Assembly (NCBI GenBank): GCA_027487485.1
Contig: JAIYDN010000042.1
Location: forward strand, 18,576 to 82,575
From: Planctomycetaceae bacterium
GTDB taxonomy: Bacteria; Planctomycetota; Planctomycetia; Pirellulales; Pirellulaceae
Direction: 5' to 3'
DNA: 64,000 nt
A program made the translations under genes and the position numbers. Shown here one piece after another: positions 52,424 through 59,757 of this stretch. Numbering within the stretch: the stretch's first letter is position 1; each line of letters begins with the position of its first letter. The notes under the pieces are model-generated. The model saw nothing but the letters and a program-made list of their open reading frames with translations. It ran no database searches and was not told the origin of the DNA.

Positions 52424-53854
52424 TCACAAGCTCAGCCTTTTTCTTGAGATTTTGCAGTAGTGTGAATCGATATCGATCCCAATGCCATCGACTCCAAGTT
52501 GAGATGCTGCAACCATTCCGTTGACACCGCAAAATGGATCAAGAACTTTTGTTTCATCGTTGATTCCAGCAAGCTTGATGCATCTTCGAGAAATTTCAGG
52601 TGGGAACGTAGCTGGATGTTCGAATCTCTCCTCCGCTCCGTGAATCGTTTCGTGCGGGACGAACCAAACATCCCCTTGGCATCTTAGTTTCGCCCCCGAC
52701 GTACCCTCGTTGTTGGAATCGGTGTAGGGAACACCAATCGACAATCGATCAATGGCTGCGTTCCCATTTTTGGTGAAGTGATAAATTGGTTCCCATAAGT
52801 GGTTCAGGAATCGCTTGCTCGTCACCGGACTGAAGTGTCCATGCGTTTTACCTTCTATCGAGATCGACTTGACCCAAACAATCTGGTTTTGCAATTTGAA
52901 ATGGTGGTTAGCGAGAAAGGCAACCTGCATTGCCGTCCAAGGCTTTCTTGCAGAGTGCCCAATGATAAGGAACAAGGAGCCATCAGGTTTGAGCACCCGA
53001 TTGATCTCGGTAAAGACTTTCCCCATCCACTCGAAATACGCTTCGTCAATCATGTTGTCGTCGTAGGTTCGGTATGGAATTCCTTGGTTGTAAGGGGGGC
53101 TTGTTACGACGCAAGAGATGGATTCGTCTTCGATTCGATCTTGCATCAGCTTGACGCAGTCACCGCACCAGATTTCGATTGTCGATTTCTTTGTTGAATT
53201 TGGTGGCAAGGGTTGGGACGCACTATGTTCGACTAACAATTTCCGCATCAACCTTTTGACTGGCTGATCCGATTTTTTGTGAGCCTCGTTGATGATCTTC
53301 TTTCGTAGCTTTGGATCAACCACGGACAACCGAACCGCCTCGTTAAGTGTTATTCGTCCGGATTTGACCTCCGCAATTATTTCGGGAGCCTTCTTGCTGA
53401 TTGACTTTACCTTTTCCACATAGGCCGAGTTGGACTTTGCGATTTTGGCAGCAAATTGGCTTGATTTGCCGCTAGATAAGGTCGCCAACGGCTTGGCCAA
53501 CTTTTTGCCTCTTCCCGGTGATCGCCTTTGTCGTTCTTTGGCTTCGACTTCGAGCATCGGAAGGAGGTCAAACGCAACAACGGCTCGTTGACTTGGTGTC
53601 AGGTGCCTACGATATAGATTGGTTGCAACGACCCATGCAAGTGGAGAGCCTTCACCCTCAAACTCTTTGAAACGAGGAGTCACCCCAGCAATTTCGCAAG
53701 CCGCCAACCTGTTGCGACCATCAAGCACCTTACCATCAAGCAACACAATTGGGTCGATAAGACCGTTTTCCTTGATGTTGTTGGCGAGTTCATGGAGGTC
53801 ACTATCCCCGAGTTTTGGGAATAGCTCACAAGCTGGATGGAGATCAATCTTCAT
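52424..53854 (-). CDS. ParB-domain DNA methyltransferase fusion
   Basis: About 476 residues from ATG 53854; an ATG at 53917 adds 21 residues that overlap a repeated regulatory region. ParB-N domain at about 1-90 (NIKENGLIDPIVLLDGKVLDGRNRLAACEI), helical linker with an HTH, then an N4/N6 amino-methyltransferase: TSPPY motif IV (VVTSPPYNQGIPY, near 250) and motif I DPFCGVNGMVAA near the C-terminus. The order (catalytic before SAM motif) marks the beta class. The fusion is common on phages and elements and would protect DNA from restriction or regulate genes. Confidence 0.88.
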   Translation of the reverse strand: MKIDLHPACELFPKLGDSDLHELANNIKENGLIDPIVLLDGKVLDGRNRLAACEIAGVTPRFKEFEGEGSPLAWVVATNLYRRHLTPSQRAVVAFDLLPMLEVEAKERQRRSPGRGKKLAKPLATLSSGKSSQFAAKIAKSNSAYVEKVKSISKKAPEIIAEVKSGRITLNEAVRLSVVDPKLRKKIINEAHKKSDQPVKRLMRKLLVEHSASQPLPPNSTKKSTIEIWCGDCVKLMQDRIEDESISCVVTSPPYNQGIPYRTYDDNMIDEAYFEWMGKVFTEINRVLKPDGSLFLIIGHSARKPWTAMQVAFLANHHFKLQNQIVWVKSISIEGKTHGHFSPVTSKRFLNHLWEPIYHFTKNGNAAIDRLSIGVPYTDSNNEGTSGAKLRCQGDVWFVPHETIHGAEERFEHPATFPPEISRRCIKLAGINDETKVLDPFCGVNGMVAASQLGVDGIGIDIDSHYCKISRKRLSL

Positions 53855-53885
53855 CGGAGTTAGGGCGTCAGGGAAAGAAACCGGA

Positions 53886-54097
53886 AGCAGTTTTGCTAAT
53901 CGAAACGATGGCCGCATTGTACCCTAATTATTTGTTAAGCCATTTAGCCCCAACGCATCCAGCCAGCAGAGAGCAGACAATAAACTCGCCACCAACAATT
54001 ACGCAGGGTTTTCAGGTCTTTTGATGACAACAAAGGTGCTTGCCCAGGTTTGCAAAAAGCAATTTTGCTAATCGAAGCTTTAGACCCATTGTACCCT
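53886..54097 (+). promoter_or_regulatory. Tandem 40-bp repeats ending in the shared 5' element
   Basis: Copies at 53886-53925 and 54058-54097 both read AGCARTTTTGCTAATCGAA then end in CATTGTACCCT. The second holds the full TTTAGACCCATTGTACCC (54079-54096). The plus-strand orientation faces the 54244 gene, 148 bases downstream. The first copy overlaps the possible longer start of the methyltransferase gene on the other strand. Confidence 0.65.
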
Positions 54098-54243
54098 TTA
54101 AAGTGTTAGCCGAAACGACGAATTTGGCGGACCACAAAGCAAGTGATCCAGTAGCAAGCAAGTTCATTTGCTTGTTGAAGTCCATAAGAAACCATCCGAG
54201 CACCCTCGTGCCCAAATTTTCACCAACAGAAGGAATCTAGAAG

Positions 54244-54924
54244 ATGAACGAAACGAAAAGCGTTGATAGCCTCGAGGGAAAATCGGAATCCGAAATAACG
54301 ACCATCATCAAAGGCCACCTGGAGAAGTTCGAAAACCTGAGACGCAAGACCAAGGAACTACAGCACCAGTCAGCCGTCACTCTTTTTCGTGCTGGTGCTG
54401 CCTTGTCAGTTTTGAGAACCAAACTCAAAGAATCCGGGCACGGTCAGTGGGCATGGCATCTCAAAACTTATGGGCTGAAGCGGACCACAGTCAATGATGC
54501 GATTCGATTATTTGAAAATGCAAAAACGGAGGAAGCCCTGGCTGACATGGGAATCACCGAAGCGAAGAAACGGTTTGTTTATCCGTCTGTTGCATCAAAA
54601 CCAAAACAAGAAGACATCGAAAACGAGGGCATTCAGAACAAGCCCAAACTCTTTGAGCCAGGAGATGCTCGGGAACAAGTCGAGGATGAGGATTCAAACG
54701 ACTCCCAAGTCGACTCCCAAGTTGACGACCAAGTTGACGACCAAGTTGACGAGGAAGAGGTACTTGATAGAGATCAAATCACAATTCGCATCTCAACTCA
54801 GTTATGCAGCGTCATCAGCTTGGTAGAGCAGATCAAGAAAGAAGGGCTGTGGAGTCAGATATCCAACAACGCACCGATCAATAACAGCTTGAAAAAACTC
54901 TGCGATCTTATCAAAGCAGAGTAG
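54244..54924 (+). CDS. DUF3102-like hypothetical protein
   Basis: A 226-residue protein. The N-terminal half (LRRKTKELQHQSAVTLFRAGAALSVLRTKL, GHGQWAWHLKTYGLKRTTVNDAIRLFENA) matches the pattern of DUF3102 proteins of plasmids and phages, which combine a helix-rich domain with an HTH. Residues 150-185 contain repeated QVDDQVDD units. A positively charged helix and the HTH suggest a DNA-binding role. It is the first plus-strand gene after the shared-element pair. Confidence 0.7.
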   Translation: MNETKSVDSLEGKSESEITTIIKGHLEKFENLRRKTKELQHQSAVTLFRAGAALSVLRTKLKESGHGQWAWHLKTYGLKRTTVNDAIRLFENAKTEEALADMGITEAKKRFVYPSVASKPKQEDIENEGIQNKPKLFEPGDAREQVEDEDSNDSQVDSQVDDQVDDQVDEEEVLDRDQITIRISTQLCSVISLVEQIKKEGLWSQISNNAPINNSLKKLCDLIKAE

Positions 54925-55289
54925 CTGGCAACTCAAAAAAAGTGGTCCTATCAACGCTTGTTCATTGAAAGAGCAAAACGCTTTGCACTAATGAAGCACT
55001 TTTTACAAATCAATGATTGATGCAATAGTTACAAATCAACGTCGTAAGTTTTACGAAAGTTAAAAGTCGTGGTAAAATAGCAATAGGAAAGGACTTGATT
55101 ATAAATCCTGTCATTTTAAACAGTGCCTCCCATTGGCACTGTGCCATGTGGCACTCCTTCAAGTCCCCGCCAGGACTCTTCCTGGTGGAGAACTTAATAC
55201 AGAAGATGCTGATAGACAATCTTCGAGCATCATTTTTAAGTGGATATTGGGCTTGGTATTTTTCATAAAGGCATAGGTATATTACGACA
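54925..55289. other. Gene-free stretch with clustered hairpins
   Basis: No ORF. Three hairpins follow one another at 55121-55188 (listed separately), upstream of the frameshifted gene. Confidence 0.6.
55121..55188 (+). ncRNA. Cluster of three hairpins, candidate structured leader or RNA
   Basis: CAGTGCC/GGCACTG (55121-55141), GTGCC/GGCAC (55141-55154) and CCGCCAGGA/TCCTGGTGG (55167-55188, last arm with a G-U pair). The third belongs to the family of GCCAGGA hairpins at 57312, 58309 and, more weakly, 59171. No T-run follows, so it is not an ordinary terminator. Confidence 0.45.
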
Positions 55290-56335
55290 ATGAATCATTT
55301 GTCAAAAAAGCAGCAGAAACAAAAGAAGCGAGAGCGTCGTGTTGCTGCTGAGAAACACGAAGCTGCCGAAAGACGTCGCTACAAAAAGAAGTTCCCAACC
55401 TACGAGTTTCAAACCAACAACGCCCCGATGGTTTTGTTCAGTTAATTAAACGAACATTGCAGGAACTCGATTTCCGAGACAGGACAGTTTTCGATCCAAG
55501 CGAAACCACGTTCCTATCCAAGCTCAAACAAATGCCCGAAGTGGTCCTTCCGATTCTGGCTCAAGGTATTGCAGAGCGAGATTTGGCAACTTTGCATCAT
55601 ATTTTCATGGTTGGTCATCGTGTCTTCGCCCGCATACCAAGAGATCAACTTCGACAGTGGATTCCTTATCACAACGTCCAATTCCAAATGGCTGGTGAGC
55701 GAATCATCGTTCAGTTTCAATCCTTGGAGCAGGTCAACAGTGAATCTGGGACAATATATTTTTCTCCTAATCGTCCTACTGTGGAAATCGACGGACACAA
55801 GTTAATTGTTGGGTGGTCTAAGCACGCAATCGAACGAACTTGCGAACGATTAGCCCCGAATTGGGAAAGCTACCTGGGACTTGGCGATGTTTTTGCGTTC
55901 TTCCATGAATGTCTTCGATTTGATGCCTGCAAGTTACATAAAGGAAGAGATAATGGATTTACGTTCTTCGACAATTGTCATAGTGGTTTCTTCAGCGGAC
56001 ATATTGCAGAGCAAATTCTCGGTCGGTCGCCGAAAAACAAGTGCTACCACCGAGTTGGTTATTGCCCAGTAGTCATCGACGGACATTTCGCAAAGGCCAC
56101 TACACTGCTTTATCCAGGCTATGTCGGGACACCAGAATATGGATTGATTCTAAAATACGGTATGCGAGGAATGACTCGACCGCAAATAGTTGATCTGGCG
56201 AGCAGGATGACTCGACGTGAATTAGAAACAAATGAGGACTACAGATTGATGAAGATGTTTCACGAGAATGGAATTCCGCAGATCATCGAAACCGATGAGA
56301 ACTACTATTCTATCCCGTCAGAGACATGGTGTTGA
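55290..56335 (+). pseudogene. Frameshifted paralogue of the 19433 gene
   Basis: ATG 55290 opens a basic N-terminus (MNHLSKKQQKQKKRERR) that ends at a stop at 55444. In the -1 frame the ORF continues from about 55428 as DGFVQLIKRTLQELDFRD to the stop at 56335. One C added to the CCCC run near 55425 joins the frames and restores a segment aligning with DPKFIESVIEA of the 19433 protein. The downstream part keeps HAIERTCERL, YHRVGYCPVV and FHENGIPQI. It is either a recent mutation or an assembly error; the site does not resemble a classical slippery heptamer. Confidence 0.8.
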
Positions 56336-56457
56336 AGCCGTGAACGGCATGGAGATTGCACGCAATGTTTCACGCACAAATGCAGTCTTGCTTTAGAACA
56401 TATTACTGAAAACTACTAACCAATCTATGCTCTAAACCTAAACAAGGAAAAACACGA

Positions 56458-56859
56458 ATGCTCATTGAACTAAACCGATTGCTAACCACAGATGAGGTTG
56501 TTTCGGAATATCGCATTCGATCCTCTATGGTTGATGGCATTGTTTCGAATCTACCTGTGTTTGAGAAGCTTGAAGATGGCTCCCTGATCCATCTTGAGAA
56601 GGATGTAGATGATTACCTTAGCGAATTATCGCTTCAACGCCGTAAGTTGTCGCAACCAGAACCAGATATGACCCGTTCAAAAGACTTGAACGAAACCGAA
56701 AGCAACATCCTAGAAGCGTTAGGGGATGACAAGCTGACGGGGGAGCAACTAGCAAAAAAAGCCGGTTACACACACAACAGCCACTTCAAAAGCACTTTGT
56801 CTAGCATGGTCAAGCGGAAACTGCTTGTGAACGACCATCCTGGATATCGAAAGCCATAG
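56458..56859 (+). CDS. Winged-helix DNA-binding protein, 133 residues
   Basis: An N-terminal helix-turn-helix-like region (LTTDEVVSEYRIRSSMVDGIV, near 9-29) is followed by a C-terminal winged helix (LNETESNILEALGDDKLTGEQLAKKAGYT, then LSSMVKRKLLVN). The stop overlaps the first bases of the 25-bp direct repeat at 56857. It is likely a local regulator for the small-gene block that follows. Confidence 0.68.
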   Translation: MLIELNRLLTTDEVVSEYRIRSSMVDGIVSNLPVFEKLEDGSLIHLEKDVDDYLSELSLQRRKLSQPEPDMTRSKDLNETESNILEALGDDKLTGEQLAKKAGYTHNSHFKSTLSSMVKRKLLVNDHPGYRKP

Positions 56860-56881
56860 TCAGGACTTTGTCAGGACTGAC
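56857..56881 (+). repeat. 25-bp direct repeat, copy 1
   Basis: Identical to 58152-58176. Internally it contains two GTCAGGACT units. It lies at the 3' end of the winged-helix gene and in front of the next small gene. Confidence 0.85.
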
Positions 56882-56993
56882 GATGCTTGAAGCGACCCGT
56901 ATCTTAGATGTGGTAACGAGAAGCAAAAACAGACGCCTAGAGGCAACTTCGCTCTCTAGGTTAGAAACAAAGAACAACCTTAAAAGGGGAAGA

Positions 56994-57212
56994 ATGATGA
57001 TTGACCAAGACGACTCGACTGTACGACTGCTAAATACAAAGCTGACAGCAGAATCGATTCAAGACTTTTTGTCGCAACTGGATGACCTTGATAAGGAGGG
57101 CTTCATTCAGGCTGCATCAGCCATCACCTTTGAATTGGAGGAACGAGCCAGATATCAGGCCGAGAAGAATGATCTCGACCTAGAGGAGTTGCTGGAAAGC
57201 ATTGGGTGCTGA
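56994..57212 (+). CDS. Small hypothetical protein, 72 residues
   Basis: From ATG 56994 behind AAGGGGAAGA the product reads MMIDQDDSTVRLLNTKLTAE and ends in RARYQAEKNDLDLEELLESIGC; acidic and helical. An alternative start at 56883 gives a basic extension that is unsupported. It is followed by the strong hairpin at 57312-57338. Confidence 0.6.
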   Translation: MMIDQDDSTVRLLNTKLTAESIQDFLSQLDDLDKEGFIQAASAITFELEERARYQAEKNDLDLEELLESIGC

Positions 57213-57219
57213 TTACCAG

Positions 57220-57250
57220 CGACGGTGAATTGGGATGCGATTGCACCCCA
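57220..57250 (+). repeat. About 30-bp imperfect direct repeat, copy 1
   Basis: CGACGGTGAATTGGGATGC followed by GATTGCACCCC; copy 2 at 59127-59157 differs at three positions. In frame both could encode DGELGC plus Cys, and both precede GCCAGGA/GCCAAGA hairpins. Confidence 0.7.
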
Positions 57251-57311
57251 TCGAAAAGGCATGGTGCCTCCCTGTCTCGTTAACGATAGGGCGAAGCACA
57301 ACTAAGTGAGT

Positions 57312-57338
57312 CCCCGCCAGGATTTTTTCCTGGCGGGG
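57312..57338 (+). terminator. Strong hairpin terminator
   Basis: CCCCGCCAGGA / TCCTGGCGGGG, perfect 11-bp arms with a T5 loop, followed by CGTTTTG. It closes the 56994-57212 gene and belongs to the GCCAGGA hairpin family. Confidence 0.75.
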
Positions 57339-57376
57339 CGTTTTGAACAGCAACCTAAACCCAGGATTTACTCAAA

Positions 57377-58039
57377 GTGCAAAACAGCATCACAAAAGTA
57401 TTTGAAAATGAAGATGACCTAAGACGGTGGTACGCCGTTTTTTGCTGGGGAGAAGGCGATATGACTTCGTGGATTGGTCCGCAGTCGATACTGCATGGGT
57501 TTAAATTGAACTGTGATAGTGACATTTACGGTGCAGGGAAAGATGTTACCGAGATACCACATACTATCGATTTCGAGTGTACCTACTTTTCATCCGCAGG
57601 AGTTCCTGAAGACACTTTGGAAAACTTGCTTACGAGATTTCGAGGTGAGGGCAAGGTTGAGATTGAGATTTGGTTTGAAGAACCATTGGTCAATCCGGAC
57701 GACTGGTACTGGCTATACGAGAATCCGAGTCCATTTGCACTTGGGATTATGGATGACTACAGGAAGCGTAGAAAGGAATCTGAGAATTCGATCACTGAGT
57801 ACCATTCGGATGTGATCTACTCCGACCCTAGCGAATTACGCCCACTTGCAATTGAAGCAGTAGTCAAGAAATACCGGGACCAAATAGAACAATCAAGCGA
57901 AGAAATTCCTAGTGAAGAAATTGACGATTTGGTTTCCCAATATCAATCAAAGGTGGATGCTATGTCTGATGAGGAACTACTGGGATGCCTTGATCGGGAT
58001 TCAGACCTACGCTTCTTTTTTGCGATTTCAATACTGTAG
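57377..58039 (+). CDS. Hypothetical acidic protein, 220 residues
   Basis: GTG start at 57377 and no clear ribosome-binding site. Aromatic-rich: LRRWYAVFCWGEGDMTSW, WFEEPLVNPDDWYWLYE. The C-terminus is acidic and helical. No membrane segment or catalytic motif. It sits between a strong terminator and the 25-bp repeat copy 2. Unrecognised family. Confidence 0.6.
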   Translation: MQNSITKVFENEDDLRRWYAVFCWGEGDMTSWIGPQSILHGFKLNCDSDIYGAGKDVTEIPHTIDFECTYFSSAGVPEDTLENLLTRFRGEGKVEIEIWFEEPLVNPDDWYWLYENPSPFALGIMDDYRKRRKESENSITEYHSDVIYSDPSELRPLAIEAVVKKYRDQIEQSSEEIPSEEIDDLVSQYQSKVDAMSDEELLGCLDRDSDLRFFFAISIL

Positions 58040-58151
58040 TTGGATTCACGAAACTTTGAGCAATAGATTGCACGATATGCTAATAAAGAATTGTCAGCTT
58101 TTCCCAACGGTTTGCATGTTGAATCTGTTCCGCTCACTCATCAATCTCTCT

Positions 58152-58176
58152 TAGTCAGGACTTTGTCAGGACTGAC
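58152..58176 (+). repeat. 25-bp direct repeat, copy 2
   Basis: Identical to 56857-56881, placed 113 bases after the stop of the 57377 gene. Confidence 0.85.
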
Positions 58177-58308
58177 TTTGAAACGGGAATGGATATATTT
58201 TTCATGTGGCGAGAACCATCACCACATGGATTAATAGTCAAGAGTTCGACAATCAATCTTACTCTTGTGAAATGGACCTTTCGCCGGCACCCTGTCACTT
58301 CACAAGCA

Positions 58309-58331
58309 CCGCCAGGAGTTTCTCCTGGTGG
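58309..58331 (+). terminator. GCCAGGA-family hairpin
   Basis: CCGCCAGGAG / CTCCTGGTGG, one G-U pair, 3-base loop, in the leader of the next gene. No T-run, so terminator function is uncertain; a regulatory leader structure is possible. Confidence 0.5.
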
Positions 58332-58372
58332 CCTAATTCTAAAGTCGATTTGCAATCTAGAAGGAAATACAA

Positions 58373-58759
58373 ATGGGTTGGTTTTTTGAAGAAGTAACGC
58401 TACAGCAAAAGATTGCTGAACTGACGCAGGACTGGGATTCTACTGGTCCAGATAGCGTCGAATACAAAGACATTTGCCTTGCACACGCCTATGTCGCAGA
58501 AACCGAAAATTTCGGCGTACTCTGGTGCGTTCGTGAACGCAGGTCCAATGAAAGCACAGAGCGTAGAATCGTTTGCAATATCATCGAATCCTGCAACGGC
58601 TTGTTGGGACACAAAGAACTTTTGGAGACAGACGGTCCTTCTTACTTCTCAGTGCCATTATCGTTTTTGTCGATGGTGCCGCTTGAGGTCCATGGTGGAG
58701 ATGAAGAGTGGTGGCGTGAAGCGGTTTTTGCATACTCGAATGAAGGTCAACAACAATGA
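58373..58759 (+). CDS. Conserved hypothetical protein, MGW-type family, 128 residues
   Basis: Starts MGWFFEEVTLQQKIAELTQ and carries YVAETENFGVLWCVRERRSN, ESCNGLLGHKELLETDGPSYF and EEWWREAVFAYS. Proteins with this start and these aromatic motifs occur on plasmids and phages with no known role. The downstream gene overlaps its stop by 4 bases. Leader contains the GCCAGGA hairpin. Confidence 0.68.
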   Translation: MGWFFEEVTLQQKIAELTQDWDSTGPDSVEYKDICLAHAYVAETENFGVLWCVRERRSNESTERRIVCNIIESCNGLLGHKELLETDGPSYFSVPLSFLSMVPLEVHGGDEEWWREAVFAYSNEGQQQ

Positions 58760-58977
58760 GCTATCTACAATCCCCTATGAGAATTTATGTCCACTGTCCT
58801 AACGACTGCGGATGTCACCGTAACGCTCGCAGCTTTCTTCACTCGTGGGGAATCGAAGCGTCGTTTGGATACGACGGGGATCACTACTTGGAATTTACGA
58901 TTCCTCAAGGCTGGTCCCAAGTCAAAATCCATAGATTTAGCAAAGCACTGAGCAAGAACTTGAAAATTGGGGATTAA
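58756..58977 (+). CDS. Small hypothetical protein, 73 residues
   Basis: ATG overlaps the stop of the MGW gene (ATGA). CPNDCGCHRNARSFLH holds three cysteines and two histidines, a possible zinc site. The rest is beta-rich with YLEFTIPQGW. Coupled translation suggests a common pathway with the MGW protein. Confidence 0.6.
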   Translation: MSYLQSPMRIYVHCPNDCGCHRNARSFLHSWGIEASFGYDGDHYLEFTIPQGWSQVKIHRFSKALSKNLKIGD

Positions 58978-59126
58978 CCGGACAAGAGAAGCCGATATGA
59001 ACTTTGAAGAGATCATGGAAACTATGGCAATGGAAAAGTAAGTAACTCTTCATTGCTAAGAACTATGTGGTGGGCAACCACCCGTAGTCGCTTGGTTCGC
59101 AACGAGTCAAGCGAAGTCGTTTGCCC

Positions 59127-59157
59127 CGATGGTGAATTGGGATGCTATTGCTCCCCG
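59127..59157 (+). repeat. About 30-bp imperfect direct repeat, copy 2
   Basis: CGATGGTGAATTGGGATGC followed by TATTGCTCCCC; partner of 57220-57250 with three mismatches, each at a position that would be silent or conservative if translated. Confidence 0.7.
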
Positions 59158-59386
59158 CCGCAAAAGGCACCCGCCAAGAGAATCTCTTGTCGTGGCATAT
59201 TTCGAGAGCGAGACACAAGGATTAAATCTCGTAACTCACTCAATAACTCTTATCCCGGCCACCCTTTAAATAGGAGTTCGGGAAAGACGCACAGTGATCA
59301 AATGTGGATCACGGGTGCAAGTGTTGAGATCATGTGGGCAACCTTGACATGAAAATAACGGTTGCGGTTCCGAAAGGAGCGACAAC

Positions 59387-59424
59387 GAACCCTTGCAATG
59401 GATGGTAAGCAGGGGTTCTTTTTT
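59387..59424 (+). terminator. Rho-independent terminator in the intergenic region
   Basis: GAACCCTTGC / GCAGGGGTTC, 10-bp arms with one G-U pair, followed by TTTTTT. No protein gene directly precedes it, so an upstream RNA transcript is implied. Confidence 0.75.
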
Positions 59425-59576
59425 CAAGCACTTCAGTTTCAACACAAAGAGTAAAAAATGATCCCGTTACCGACAGTTGTTCTAGCAACCGAAAATTAGA
59501 GTCGATGGCGATGAGAATCATCAACATTGATTTTACGTTTTCAGAATAGCGTGGTAGGATAACAGAACTGGACAGG

Positions 59577-59757
59577 CAACCCTATGAGCGTTGCTGGAAT
59601 GATCCCCGCTGATAGCTTCGGCGGTTAAATCTTAGGGTTGCTCGGCCCGCTATCCCCAGGCATGAACGCTTGGGTCCGTCGCAAGGGAGGATGGTTTCAA
59701 TGCACCGTCCAAACGATGTAGGAAAACCATCGTATCTACCTTTGCCTGGATTTTTTC
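59577..59757 (+). ncRNA. Candidate structured RNA preceding the 59758 gene
   Basis: Four nested or adjacent pairings: CAACCCTA/TAGGGTTG (59577-59584 with 59633-59640) enclosing CCGC/GCGG; GATGGTTT/AAACCATC (59690-59697 with 59724-59731); and CCAGGCA/TGCCTGG (59656-59662 with 59743-59749), which closes a large domain and is followed by TTTTTT. The last stem with its T-run is terminator-like and touches the ATG of the next gene. It could be a stand-alone RNA or a riboswitch-like attenuator. No known RNA class was recognised. Confidence 0.6.

Larger units (their letters stand above)
58978..59571. other. Gene-free stretch with repeat and hairpin elements
   Basis: No well-supported gene. It contains a 14-codon frame at 58997, the second copy of the 30-bp repeat (59127-59157), a weak GCCAAGA hairpin (59171-59189) and a strong terminator (59387-59424). 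Confidence 0.55.

Noticed and set aside
55415..55435. Programmed ribosomal frameshift in the 55290 gene
   Set aside because: The site lacks a classical slippery heptamer and a convincing downstream stimulator; mutation or sequencing error is simpler.
55160..58335. CRISPR array (repeated GCCAGGA hairpins)
   Set aside because: Copies are spaced by 1-2 kb with genes between them and vary in sequence; no regular spacers or cas genes.
59053..59352. Plus-strand ORF of 99 residues
   Set aside because: Ser/Arg-rich, no ribosome-binding site, passes through repeats and hairpins; probably non-coding.
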